A DNA stretch of 52,994 nucleotides from JAAFHN01 sp031421855 (GTDB lineage: Bacteria > Pseudomonadota > Gammaproteobacteria > Burkholderiales > Burkholderiaceae_C), in assembly GCA_031421855.1 (NCBI GenBank), contig JANOPN010000193.1, positions 1 through 52,994 on the forward strand, in the 5' to 3' direction. Both the position numbers and the translations under genes were made by a program. Of this stretch, positions 6,149 through 14,937 are shown one piece after another (the first letter of the stretch is position 1; every line of letters starts with the position of its first letter). The notes below the pieces were generated by a model. It saw nothing but the letters and a program-made list of their open reading frames with translations, was not told the origin of the DNA and made no database searches.

Positions 6149-7530
6149 GCTTGGTCGTCACCGGTCTAACCAAGCACTACGGCGGCGTGCGCGCCGTTGA
6201 CGGCGTGTCATTTGAGGTCAAAAGCGGCGAATGCGTGGCGATGATCGGCCCCAACGGCGCGGGTAAAAGCACGTGTTTTGGTGCAATTGCGGGGCAAATC
6301 GCTCCCACCAGCGGCCAAGTGAGTTGGATGGGCAAAGCCCTGGGCGACGGCAAGGCGCTTGCGCGAGTGAATGCTGGCGTTGCGCGCACGTTTCAAGTTG
6401 CGCAGGTGTTTGAGTCGCTCACGGTGCTACAAAATGTAGAGCTGCTGAGTCAACAGAATCGGCGACCAACGCTGGATTTGCTTCAAAAAGTCGGCTTATC
6501 GGCTCTCAAAGATGCTCGGGCACTGGATTTGCCCTACGGCGCAAAAAAGCGGCTCGAGTTGGCCATGGCGTTGGCTGCAAACCCACAATTGTTGCTGCTA
6601 GACGAGCCCGCAGCCGGGCTGGCGGCAGACGAGCGCCACAGCCTCATGGCCTTGGTACGCGAATTGGCTGCGTCGGGCGTTGCGGTGCTCTACACCGAGC
6701 ACAACATGGATGCGGTGTTTGGCGTTGCTGACCGTGTTTTGGTGCTGATCGACGGCAAATTGGTTGCCAACGGCACCGCCAATGAGATCGCGGCGAGCCC
6801 CGTGGTACAGAGCCGCTACCTCGGCACGGGGGCTGCGGCAACCCCAACGCCGAAGGCTCAAACCCCAATCGGTCATGCGGCTTTGCGCATTGCAAACCTC
6901 AACGCTTGGTGGGGCTCAGCCCAAGCGCTCTTTGATGTCAACCTGAATATCCAAGCCGGCCAATGTGTGTTGCTCCAAGGGCTGAATGGCGCTGGCAAAA
7001 GCACGCTTTTTCAGGCGATTTCGGGCTCTGGTCCCCGTGTTCATTCGATTTGTTGCTATCAAAAAAGCGCCGACTCCGCTGTCATCGACCTGAATCCACT
7101 CAAACCCTACCAGCGCGCCAAAGCGGGCATAGGCTGGGTGCCTGAAGACCGTCGGCTGTTTGACGCGCTCACGGTTGAACAAAATCTGCGCATCGCTGCA
7201 ACGGGCAGCAAAAGCGAGATCGAACACCAGTTCGAGCGTTGCGTAGGCTTGTTTTCAGCACTCAAACCCATGCTCAATCGGGCGTCAGCGCAAATGAGCG
7301 GCGGCGAGCAGCAAATGCTTGCGATTGCCCGCACGCTCATGACCCAGCCCAGCCTCATCTTGCTCGACGAGCCCTGCGAAGGCATCTCGCCAGTATTGGT
7401 CGACGCCATCGTCCAAGCCTTGGCCCAACTCAAAGCCGAGGGCGTGTCGCTCATCATTGCCGAGCAACACGACGCCGTGCGCCCGCTGGCCGATCAGGTT
7501 GTGACTTTGGTGTCCGGGCGGGTGGGGTGA
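6145..7530 (+). CDS. fused LivG-LivF double ATP-binding subunit of a HAAT ABC transporter
   Basis: A 461-residue protein with two ABC domains in one chain. The LivG-like half has Walker A GPNGAGKST (35-43), a degenerate signature LPYGAKKRLEL (129-139) and Walker B LLLLDEP. The LivF-like half has Walker A GLNGAGKST (279-287), signature MSGGEQQ (384-390) and Walker B LILLDEP (404-410). A Pro/Thr/Ala linker lies near residues 228-243. Residues 295-305 are encoded by a copy of the dispersed repeat, placed between Walker A and the following helix where LivF proteins normally have a beta strand. With the upstream fused permease it forms a complete two-gene membrane module that must borrow a binding protein from elsewhere. 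Confidence 0.9.
   Translation: MSLVVTGLTKHYGGVRAVDGVSFEVKSGECVAMIGPNGAGKSTCFGAIAGQIAPTSGQVSWMGKALGDGKALARVNAGVARTFQVAQVFESLTVLQNVELLSQQNRRPTLDLLQKVGLSALKDARALDLPYGAKKRLELAMALAANPQLLLLDEPAAGLAADERHSLMALVRELAASGVAVLYTEHNMDAVFGVADRVLVLIDGKLVANGTANEIAASPVVQSRYLGTGAAATPTPKAQTPIGHAALRIANLNAWWGSAQALFDVNLNIQAGQCVLLQGLNGAGKSTLFQAISGSGPRVHSICCYQKSADSAVIDLNPLKPYQRAKAGIGWVPEDRRLFDALTVEQNLRIAATGSKSEIEHQFERCVGLFSALKPMLNRASAQMSGGEQQMLAIARTLMTQPSLILLDEPCEGISPVLVDAIVQALAQLKAEGVSLIIAEQHDAVRPLADQVVTLVSGRVG
7029..7059 (+). repeat. dispersed 32-bp repeat, copy R2 (in livGF)
   Basis: TGGTCCCCG ... TTCATTCGATTTGTTGCTAT followed by CAAAAAAG, the typical right flank of the family. It is translated in frame within the second ATPase domain as GPRVHSICCYQK. 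Confidence 0.8.
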
Positions 7531-7569
7531 TGCGGGCTTGTTGGGCAGTTCCACACGGATAATCAAGCC

Positions 7570-8757
7570 ATGATCATCACCAGCCTGCTCGACACGGACC
7601 TGTATAAGTTCACGATGATGCAGGTGGTTTTGCATCAGTTTCCTGGGGCGCAGGTGGCGTATCGGTTCAAGTGCCGCAACCCTGGCATCAACTTGGCGCA
7701 ACACGCCAACGAGGTTCGCGCCGAGATTCGCAAGTTGTGCAGTTTGCGGTTTCAAGAAGAAGAGCTTGCTTATTTGAGCTCGCTGCGCTTCATCAAAAGC
7801 GATTTTGTCGACTTTTTGGGCTTGTTTCAACTCAACGACAAGTACGTTCAGATCAAGCCGCAGGCTGACGGCACGCTTGATCTGACGATCGAAGGCCCGT
7901 GGTTGCACACGATTTTGTTTGAGATCCCGGTGTTGGCCATCATCAACGAGGTGTATTTCAAGCATGCCGCAACCGTTGACGCGCTGCCGCAAGGGCGCGA
8001 GCGCTTGGAAGCCAAGATTCACCAACTTCAAGGCCCGGGGCTCGCCGCGCTGAAGATTGCCGACTATGGCACCCGCCGTCGCTACTCCAAGGCGTGGCAC
8101 GAAGAGGTGTTGCGGGTGTTGATTGCGCGCTTGGGGCCAACGCAGCAGTTGGCAGGCACCAGCAATGTATTTTTGGCGATGCGCCTGAACCTCACGCCGC
8201 TGGGAACCATGGCGCATGAGTATTTGCAGGCCTGCCAAGCGCTGGGGCCGCGTTTGCGTGACAGCCAAGTGTTCGGTTTTGAGTCGTGGGCGAAGGAGTA
8301 CCGGGGCGACTTGGGCATCGCGTTGTCGGACGTGTACGGCATTGCCGCGTTTTTGCGCGACTTTGACATGTTCTTTTGCAAGTTGTTTGATGGCGCACGG
8401 CACGACAGCGGCGACCCATTTTCTTGGGGGGAGAACCTGATCGCGCACTATGAAAAGAACCGGGTTGATCCACGAACCAAAATTTTGATTTTTTCAGACG
8501 GGCTGACCGTTCCTCGCACGATTGAGCTGTACGAGCGCTTTCGGGGGCGCTGCCAACTCGCGTTTGGCATTGGAACCAACCTGACCAACGATTTGGGCGA
8601 CCCGCCGGGTCACATCCCATTGCAAATCGTCATCAAAATGGTCGAGTGCAATGGACAACCGGTCGCAAAACTGTCCGACACACCCAATAAAAACATGTGT
8701 GACGATGCCAATTATTTGGCGTACCTTCGCCAAGTATTTGACATTCCAGCGCCGTAA
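7570..8757 (+). CDS. pncB: nicotinate phosphoribosyltransferase
   Basis: A 395-residue cytoplasmic enzyme that joins nicotinate and PRPP, with ATP, to make nicotinate mononucleotide in the NAD salvage (Preiss-Handler) pathway. The N-terminus SLLDTDLYKFTMMQ is the family hallmark. Other landmarks are the ADYGTRRRYS segment around residues 158-168 with the phosphorylated-His neighbourhood, the HDSGDPFSWGE motif near 277, and FGIGTNLTND near 338. Its length is close to E. coli PncB. It stands alone, 39 nt after the transporter gene and 50 nt before the next, so it may have its own promoter. I did not find a clear one. Confidence 0.96.
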   Translation: MIITSLLDTDLYKFTMMQVVLHQFPGAQVAYRFKCRNPGINLAQHANEVRAEIRKLCSLRFQEEELAYLSSLRFIKSDFVDFLGLFQLNDKYVQIKPQADGTLDLTIEGPWLHTILFEIPVLAIINEVYFKHAATVDALPQGRERLEAKIHQLQGPGLAALKIADYGTRRRYSKAWHEEVLRVLIARLGPTQQLAGTSNVFLAMRLNLTPLGTMAHEYLQACQALGPRLRDSQVFGFESWAKEYRGDLGIALSDVYGIAAFLRDFDMFFCKLFDGARHDSGDPFSWGENLIAHYEKNRVDPRTKILIFSDGLTVPRTIELYERFRGRCQLAFGIGTNLTNDLGDPPGHIPLQIVIKMVECNGQPVAKLSDTPNKNMCDDANYLAYLRQVFDIPAP

Positions 8758-8807
8758 ATTCGCGATATTGTCATGGCCCTAGAACCATTCACGATCCGGA
8801 GTCTTTC

Positions 8808-10073
8808 ATGACCGTTGTCGGCATTCCCGTTGAATTCATTTTCTTTGCACTCACGCTCTTGGGTGTGGCGCTGTTTCATGGTCAAACCCTGCACGTTGCA
8901 TTGGCCGGGATGGCGGTGATCGTTCTTTATAAGCTGGGGTTCACGAACTTTTCGTTTGCCGCGCATTTGGGACACGAGTGGGTGACGCTGGCCAATTTGC
9001 TGGGCTTGTTGTTGGGCTTTGCCTTGCTTGCCGACCATTTTGAAAAGTCTGAAATACCTGCGATCCTGCCCAACTACTTGCCTGACGACTGGAAGGGCGG
9101 GTTCGTCATGCTGGTTTTGGTGTTCTTCCTATCCAGCTTTTTGGACAACATCGCGGCAGCGATGATCGGCGGTGCGATGGCCTCGGTTTTGTATCAAAAA
9201 CGGGTGCACATTGGGTTTTTGGCAGCCATCGTCGCCGCCAGCAATGCTGGCGGCGCTGGCTCGGTCGTGGGTGACACGACCACCACCATGATGTGGATCG
9301 CAGGGGTAGCGCCAACCCAAGTGCTGGCCGCTTACATCGCTGCGGTGCCAGCACTCTTGTTTTTTGGCTACTTTGCCGCCCGCCAGCAACACGCCTACCA
9401 GCCCATCATGAAAGACGCAAAAGTCGGCGTACGCATTGAAATGCCTCGCCTGGCTATTGTCGCCATCATTTTGTTGGCCGCAATCGGAGCAAACATTTGG
9501 TTCAACATCAACAACCCGGCGGTGCTTGATCGTGTGCCAGTGATTGGCACTGCTGTTTGGGTGGCGATCTTGGTGACTTCGCCTTGGCGGCAACCGACGT
9601 GGTCGCTGCTGCCCGAAGCACTCAAGGGCACCGTCTTTTTGCTGTCGTTGGTGATGTGCGCGTCGATGATGCCGGTAGAGGCACTGCCACTTGCGAGCTG
9701 GTACAGCGCGCTGGGATTGGGTTTTGTCAGCGCTGTGTTTGACAACATCCCCTTGACGGCGCTGGCCATTCGCCAAGGCGGCTACGACTGGGGTGTTTTG
9801 GCTTATGCCGTTGGTTTTGGGGGCAGCATGATTTGGTTTGGCAGTTCGGCCGGTGTTGCGCTTTCCAATATGTATCCCCAAGCAAAGAACGTCGGCGCAT
9901 GGCTCAAAGCCGGGTGGCACATCGTCGTGGGCTACTTGATCGGTTTTGGCGTGTTGATGATCGTTTGGGGATGGCACCCCGAGGCGCTTCGCGGCAAAAA
10001 AGCACCCGCAGCAGCCACATCACAGCAAACACCCTCGGCCACTGTTGCCAATCCCGTTACCTCACAAAAGTAG
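8808..10073 (+). CDS. ion transporter superfamily permease (NhaD/ArsB/citrate-type)
   Basis: A 421-residue polytopic inner-membrane protein with about 11 hydrophobic segments. The two pseudo-repeats of the ion transporter superfamily are clear: FLDNIAAAMIGG (111-122) with NAGGAGSVVGDTTTT (146-160), and FDNIPLTALAI (311-321) with GGSMIWFGSSAGVAL (338-352). DN-containing broken helices like these bind the substrate or cation in NhaD-type Na+/H+ antiporters and SLC13-type carboxylate carriers. The substrate cannot be fixed from sequence. A GGAG site precedes the ATG. The following dehydrogenase starts 4 nt after the stop, suggesting co-transcription. Confidence 0.85.
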   Translation: MTVVGIPVEFIFFALTLLGVALFHGQTLHVALAGMAVIVLYKLGFTNFSFAAHLGHEWVTLANLLGLLLGFALLADHFEKSEIPAILPNYLPDDWKGGFVMLVLVFFLSSFLDNIAAAMIGGAMASVLYQKRVHIGFLAAIVAASNAGGAGSVVGDTTTTMMWIAGVAPTQVLAAYIAAVPALLFFGYFAARQQHAYQPIMKDAKVGVRIEMPRLAIVAIILLAAIGANIWFNINNPAVLDRVPVIGTAVWVAILVTSPWRQPTWSLLPEALKGTVFLLSLVMCASMMPVEALPLASWYSALGLGFVSAVFDNIPLTALAIRQGGYDWGVLAYAVGFGGSMIWFGSSAGVALSNMYPQAKNVGAWLKAGWHIVVGYLIGFGVLMIVWGWHPEALRGKKAPAAATSQQTPSATVANPVTSQK

Positions 10074-10077
10074 GTCC

Positions 10078-11088
10078 ATGAACCCAAAACCATCACTGCT
10101 GGTCAGCCGCGAGATATTTCCTGAGACGATTGCGCGGCTAAAAAACCATTTTGAGCTGCGGCAAAACACATCCGACGTGATTTGGACCAAGGCCGAGTGG
10201 GTCCAACAGGCGCAAGGCCAAGACGGCGCGTTTACCTCCGGTGGCGAGAGAATCGACTCAGGCGTTTTGGCTGCATGTCCGCAGCTAAAAATTTGCGCCA
10301 ACATGTCTGTCGGTTACAACAACTTTGACGTGCCCGCGATGACGGCAGCCGGTGTGCTCGCAACCAACGCCCCTGACGTGCTGACTGAGACCACGGCCGA
10401 CTTGGGCTTTGCGTTACTCATGGCCACCGCGCGCCGTGTCAGCGAAAGCGAGGCCTACTTGAGAGCTGGTCAGTGGGATAAGTGGCGTTACGACGCATTC
10501 AATGGCACCGACGTTCACGGCGCAACTTTGGGCGTGCTGGGCATGGGACGCATTGGTCAGGCGGTCGCTCGCCGAGGCGTATTCGGATTTGGCATGAAGC
10601 TGATCTATCACAACCGCTCGAGGCTAGACGCAAGCATCGAGTCAGAACTACGCGCCAACTATGTCAGCAAAGCCCAAGTGCTCGCTCAGGCCGATCATGT
10701 TGTGATTGTCTTGCCCTACAGCCGCGAGGCCCACCACACCATTGGCGCGCCAGAGATCGCTTTGATGAAGCCCACTGCAACGTTGGTGAACATCGGGCGT
10801 GGCGGTTTGATTGATGAAAACGCGTTGGCTGATGCCTTACAGACCGGTCGCATTTTGGGCGCAGGTTTGGATGTTTTTGAGGGCGAGCCCAAAGTTAACC
10901 CGCGCCTGTTGGCATGCAAAAACGTTGTGCTGACACCGCATATTGGCAGCGCCAGCGAGACGACCAGGCGCGCGATGACCAACTTGGCGGCAGACAACTT
11001 AGTCGCATTTTTTGCGGGCGAGCGCCCGCCAACACCAATCAACCCCGAAGTGCTGGCGATGCCGTCACGGCGGACGCTGCGAGCGTGA
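10078..11088 (+). CDS. D-2-hydroxyacid dehydrogenase (glyoxylate/hydroxypyruvate reductase-like)
   Basis: A 336-residue NAD(P)H-dependent dehydrogenase of the D-isomer 2-hydroxyacid family, closest in motifs to GhrB-type glyoxylate/hydroxypyruvate or 2-ketogluconate reductases. The nucleotide-binding GMGRIG is at 155-160. The catalytic residues are R241 (NIGRGGLIDE), E270 (EGEP) and H288 (TPHIGSAS). The ATG at 10078 lies just after the transporter stop and matches the family N-terminus better than an earlier in-frame ATG inside that gene. Its stop overlaps the rmuC start (GTGA). Confidence 0.91.
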   Translation: MNPKPSLLVSREIFPETIARLKNHFELRQNTSDVIWTKAEWVQQAQGQDGAFTSGGERIDSGVLAACPQLKICANMSVGYNNFDVPAMTAAGVLATNAPDVLTETTADLGFALLMATARRVSESEAYLRAGQWDKWRYDAFNGTDVHGATLGVLGMGRIGQAVARRGVFGFGMKLIYHNRSRLDASIESELRANYVSKAQVLAQADHVVIVLPYSREAHHTIGAPEIALMKPTATLVNIGRGGLIDENALADALQTGRILGAGLDVFEGEPKVNPRLLACKNVVLTPHIGSASETTRRAMTNLAADNLVAFFAGERPPTPINPEVLAMPSRRTLRA

Positions 11089-12512
11089 TCGACACCACCG
11101 CGTTGGCAATTGCACTGGCCGTTGTGGCCTTGGTCGGGGTACTGAACATCATTTTGGTGATCGTCGTGCTGTTGCGCAAGCCGGGTGGTGTGCGAGCACA
11201 AGATTTGCAACTCACGTTGCAGCATCTCGAAGCTGCGCTGCGGCGAGAGGTGGGCGATACTGCCAGCCGAAGCCGAGCCGAAGTCACGCAGTTGTTTTCC
11301 GGTTTTGCGGGTAGCTTGCAAGCCCACACCGCCGAGAGCGCTCGCACCCAGAATCAACAAATTGACGCACTCGCGCAGGCCATGGGCAACCAAATCGCAG
11401 CTCTGCAAAAGAGCACTGCCGACACGCTCAGCACCCAACTGCAATCGTTGCAACGCGCCACTTCTGACACGTTGACGCTCCAACTCAATTCGCTCAGCGA
11501 ATCCAATGCGCGGCGTTTGCAAGAGGTGCGTACAACCTTGGATGCGCAACTGACGCTCTTGCAAACCGCAACCCAAGCCCAACTGGAGCAAATGCGGGCC
11601 ACAGTTGACGAAAAGCTACAAACCACATTGGAAAAACGCTTGGGAGAGAGTTTCAAACTGGTCGCCGATCGGCTCGAGCAAGTGCACAAAGGCTTGGGTG
11701 AAATGCAGGGCTTGGCGCAGGGCGTCGGTGACCTTCGCAAGGTACTCACAAACGTCAAGAGCCGGGGCGTTTTTGGCGAGGTGCAGCTGCACGCACTTTT
11801 AGAGCAAGTTTTCACGCAAGAACAGTTCGCCAAAAACGTCGAAACCCGCCCCAAAAGCAATCAACGGGTTGAGTTTGCGATCAAATTTCCAGGGCGCAGC
11901 GGCGAACAACCGGTTTGGCTACCCATTGATGCCAAATTCCCGCGCGAAGACTATGAGCGCTTGGTCGATGCACAGGAGCGGGCCGATGCGGTCGGTGCTG
12001 AAGCAGCAGGCAAAGCGCTTGAGCAACGAATCAAAGGCGAAGCGCGCACGATTGCCGAGAGCTACTTGGCGCCGCCGTTCACAACCGACTTTGCGGTGAT
12101 GTTTTTACCAACGGAAGGTCTGTATGCCGAGGTGCTGCGCCGTCCTGGTTTGGTGGACAACTTGCAACGCGATTACCGTGTGACGCTGGCGGGGCCAACT
12201 ACGCTTTTGGCGATGCTCAATGCGCTGCAAATGGGTTTTCGAACGCTGGCGCTGGAGCAACAAGCCAGTCAAGTTTGGGATGTGCTCGGCGCAGTCAAGA
12301 CTGAGTTTGAGCGGTTTGGCGCTTGGGTGGTTGAGATTAAAAAATCGGTTGGCAAAGCCAGCGACACCTTGGACAAAGCCGACGCACGAACCCGACAGAT
12401 GTATCGGGCACTCAAATCGGTGGAGGCATTGCCGCAAGAACGGATTGCAGCACTGTTGCCAGATGACGGCGCGTCTGGCATCGAGCTGGCTGAAGGTGAG
12501 TCCAAGCTTTGA
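11085..12512 (+). CDS. rmuC: DNA recombination protein RmuC
   Basis: A 475-residue protein with one N-terminal membrane helix (about residues 5-28), a long coiled coil (about 40-200, Gln/Leu/Thr-rich) and the RmuC nuclease-like domain. That domain is marked by VKSRGVFGEVQLHALLEQ, PIDAKFPREDYERL and FLPTEGLYAEVL. RmuC proteins limit inversions at short inverted repeats and have been linked to defence against incoming DNA; the PD-(D/E)XK-like core suggests a nuclease. The GTG start at 11085 overlaps the previous stop. The reading frame extends upstream only within the dehydrogenase gene. Translation is coupled to the next gene through TTGA. Confidence 0.92.
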   Translation: MIDTTALAIALAVVALVGVLNIILVIVVLLRKPGGVRAQDLQLTLQHLEAALRREVGDTASRSRAEVTQLFSGFAGSLQAHTAESARTQNQQIDALAQAMGNQIAALQKSTADTLSTQLQSLQRATSDTLTLQLNSLSESNARRLQEVRTTLDAQLTLLQTATQAQLEQMRATVDEKLQTTLEKRLGESFKLVADRLEQVHKGLGEMQGLAQGVGDLRKVLTNVKSRGVFGEVQLHALLEQVFTQEQFAKNVETRPKSNQRVEFAIKFPGRSGEQPVWLPIDAKFPREDYERLVDAQERADAVGAEAAGKALEQRIKGEARTIAESYLAPPFTTDFAVMFLPTEGLYAEVLRRPGLVDNLQRDYRVTLAGPTTLLAMLNALQMGFRTLALEQQASQVWDVLGAVKTEFERFGAWVVEIKKSVGKASDTLDKADARTRQMYRALKSVEALPQERIAALLPDDGASGIELAEGESKL

Positions 12513-13663
12513 ACGTCTTGCTGAAGATCATTTGCGGTCATGTTTGCCTGCATGCCGCCATGTCGGGTTTACGCGTTGCGGGTCCGTTGTATGCGCTGCA
12601 CTTGAACCAAAGCGCGTTTGAGGTGGGTTTGTTGTTCTCCATGTTTGGCCTGACTGCCGTCTTCTTTTCGGTCTATGCGGGTCGACTCGCTGATCGCGTG
12701 GCTTTTAAGCTGATTGTTGGCAGCTGCGTGTTAGTTGCTGCCGCGTGCACCGCCATTGCAGCGATTTTCCCCAGCTATTTGACCTTGTGTCTGGCTTCGT
12801 TGGGCAGTGGCGGATCGGTGAGCTTTGCGGTCGTAGCCCTGCAGCGATTCGCGGGTCGAAGCGCCAGCGGCCCGACTGAACTGAAAAAAACCTATTCATG
12901 GCTGGGCGTCGGCCCATCGATCTCGAACTTCATTGGCCCGGTACTCGCCGGTGTGCTGATCGATCGCTTTGGGCACCAGTGGGCATTTGCGGCGATGGCG
13001 GTTTTGCCGCTGTTAACGTGGGCGTTTGTGCGGGGCGTGGTCGACAACACGCGAACCCCTGTCGCCATTGACTCTGATGCCCCAGTCGAAAAGCCGCACA
13101 TCATGGATTTGCTGCGCGTGCCCCGGTTTCGCAATTTGCTCATCATGAACTGGGTCTTGAGCTCGGCTTGGGATGTTCACAGCTTCATGGTGCCAATTTT
13201 GGGGCACGAGTTTGGCTTTTCGGCAGCAACTATCGGCATCATCATCGGTTCTTTTGCGCTTGCAGCGACTGCGGTGAGACTGGTATTGCCGGTCGTTGCC
13301 GAGCGCTTGATCGAGTGGAAAGTCATTTTTTGCGTCACGCTCGGGGCGGCGCTTTTGCTGGCGATTTATCCGTTTTTGAAAATGCCGATCCTCATGGGTG
13401 TTGGCTCGGTCATGCTTGGCATCGTTTTGGGTTCGGTTCAACCGATGATGTTGACCACCTTGCACGCGATCACGCCGCCCCACCGAATGGGCGAGGCCTT
13501 GGGCATTCGCATGGGCGTCACCAACCTGGCCAGTGTCGTCATGCCGCTCGGATTTGGTGCTGCGGGCGCGGCCCTCGGTGCAAAAGCCGTTTTTTGGAGT
13601 GTTGCGGGGTTCACTGCCATCATGAGTCGCGTCGCGCTGAGGCTAAAACCAGACACCGATTGA
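12509..13663 (+). CDS. MFS transporter
   Basis: A 384-residue, 12-helix major facilitator permease. The loop 2-3 motif is recognisable as SVYAGRLADRVAFK (GxLaDRxGrk type, near residue 55). The start is a TTG overlapping the rmuC stop, supported by a GGTGAG ribosome site 7 nt upstream and the lack of any later in-frame start with a good site before the first helix. The substrate is unknown; the family covers drugs, sugars and organic acids. A bidirectional terminator at 13774-13799 separates it from the convergent ppiC gene. Confidence 0.85.
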   Translation: MNVLLKIICGHVCLHAAMSGLRVAGPLYALHLNQSAFEVGLLFSMFGLTAVFFSVYAGRLADRVAFKLIVGSCVLVAAACTAIAAIFPSYLTLCLASLGSGGSVSFAVVALQRFAGRSASGPTELKKTYSWLGVGPSISNFIGPVLAGVLIDRFGHQWAFAAMAVLPLLTWAFVRGVVDNTRTPVAIDSDAPVEKPHIMDLLRVPRFRNLLIMNWVLSSAWDVHSFMVPILGHEFGFSAATIGIIIGSFALAATAVRLVLPVVAERLIEWKVIFCVTLGAALLLAIYPFLKMPILMGVGSVMLGIVLGSVQPMMLTTLHAITPPHRMGEALGIRMGVTNLASVVMPLGFGAAGAALGAKAVFWSVAGFTAIMSRVALRLKPDTD

Positions 13664-13773
13664 CTCGAAAAATTGCATGTGGCCAGCGATTTGCCGTGGC
13701 CGTTTGGATCGGAATCGCCCACGGCCCAGTGATTTGGTACATCACGATCTAAGCGCTGTCGAAAATTGGCATG

Positions 13774-13799
13774 AAAAAGGGCTCCCGAGAGAGCCCTTT
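13774..13799 (-). terminator. bidirectional Rho-independent terminator
   Basis: AAAGGGCTC (13776-13784) pairs perfectly with GAGCCCTTT (13791-13799) around a 6-nt loop. On the minus strand five T residues follow, ending the selO-ppiC transcript. On the plus strand three T residues follow, enough to help end the MFS transcript. Confidence 0.88.
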
Positions 13800-13818
13800 G
13801 GTGCGCCAAACAGCTCGG

Positions 13819-14601
13819 TTACTCGACCTTGGCCTTGGCACGCAGTGCACTTTGGAAGTCACCAAGCTTTTTTTGCTCGAGTTGTTGCGAAACTTGAGGT
13901 TTGACTTGCTCAAACGTCGGCAGTTTGGCTTCGCGGGTGTCGTCAACTTTGATCACATGCCAGCCAAATTGGCTTTTGACCGGCACTTCGGTGTACTTGC
14001 CCTTGGCCAGCTTGACCATCGCGTCTGAGAACTCTTTGACGTAAGAGCCGGGCGCGGCCCAATCCAAATCGCCGCCGTTTTGACCCGACCCAGGGTCCTT
14101 CGACTGCTTTTTGGCGATGTCTTCAAACTTGCCGCCTCTTTTCAAGCTGGCGATGATCGCTTTGGCTTCTTCTTCTTTTTCGACCAACACGTGGCGAGCT
14201 TTGAACTCTTTACCGCCGCTGGCAGCCACAAATTTGTCGTACTCGCCTTTGATTTCAGCGTCAGTAACCGGGTTTTTCTTCTGAAAATCAGCGAACAACT
14301 CACGAATCAAGATGCTTTGGCGGGCCAGATCCATTTGCACTTTGAACTCATCGCCAGCCTCAAAGCCCTTTGCAGCCGCTTCTTGCACGAAGATTTCGCG
14401 GTTGATGACTTCTTCGCGTATGTTCTTGCGCATCGCGTCGTCGACGGGGCGGCCTTGCTTGGCAACTTGCGCGGCGAGCACGTCAACGCGTGACGAAGGC
14501 ACCGGTTTGCCATTCACGATGGCCACGTTTTGAGCAACGGCAGCGCCGCCGACGAGTGCACCAATGGCCAAAGCCAGTGCGCTGAATGCTAATTTATTCA
14601 T
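13819..14601 (-). CDS. periplasmic peptidyl-prolyl cis-trans isomerase, parvulin type
   Basis: A 260-residue exported foldase. A cleavable signal peptide (MNKLAFSALALAIGALVGG, cut near residue 23 at AVA-Q) is followed by an N-terminal chaperone region like that of PrsA/SurA. The parvulin domain lies at about 130-230, marked by KARHVLVEKEEEA, SKDPGSGQNGGDLDW and FGWHVIKVDD. It should speed folding of outer-membrane or periplasmic proteins. It is the last gene of the selO operon, 57 nt after bolA, and ends at a strong terminator. Confidence 0.93.
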   Translation of the reverse strand: MNKLAFSALALAIGALVGGAAVAQNVAIVNGKPVPSSRVDVLAAQVAKQGRPVDDAMRKNIREEVINREIFVQEAAAKGFEAGDEFKVQMDLARQSILIRELFADFQKKNPVTDAEIKGEYDKFVAASGGKEFKARHVLVEKEEEAKAIIASLKRGGKFEDIAKKQSKDPGSGQNGGDLDWAAPGSYVKEFSDAMVKLAKGKYTEVPVKSQFGWHVIKVDDTREAKLPTFEQVKPQVSQQLEQKKLGDFQSALRAKAKVE

Positions 14602-14658
14602 TTAAGTCCGCAATAGTCGAAATAAGCGATGTGAGTCACCGGTTTGCACCGTGACTTT

Positions 14659-14937
14659 TCAAGCCAGAAACTCGATGGCCAAGGCGTGAACGCCGTTGGC
14701 CATTTCAAAGTGCAGCGCATCATACACAAGCCGATGGCGCGCCACCCTGGCTGTGGGCGAGCCGTCTGCCAGTGCAATCCGCACCCGAAAGTGAGTGCCC
14801 GATCCGCTGCCGTCAGAGCCTGCGTGCCCCATGTGTGCCGCACTCTCGTCGAGCACTTCAATCTCACGCGGTGCGAGAGCCGACACCAAGGTGTGCTCAA
14901 TGCCGTGCGCGGTGATGGTTGATGTTGTTGCGCTCAT
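14659..14937 (-). CDS. bolA: BolA family protein
   Basis: A 92-residue BolA/IbaG-type protein, a small cytoplasmic partner of monothiol glutaredoxins in iron-sulfur cluster handling and morphology control. Landmarks are LDESAAHMGH near residues 29-38, FRVRIALADG, and the helix-turn-helix-like RHRLVYDAL with conserved R/H, followed by GVHALAI. The start overlaps the yciB stop (ATGA), so the two are coupled. It is shorter than E. coli BolA (105 residues), as is common in this order. Confidence 0.92.
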   Translation of the reverse strand: MSATTSTITAHGIEHTLVSALAPREIEVLDESAAHMGHAGSDGSGSGTHFRVRIALADGSPTARVARHRLVYDALHFEMANGVHALAIEFLA

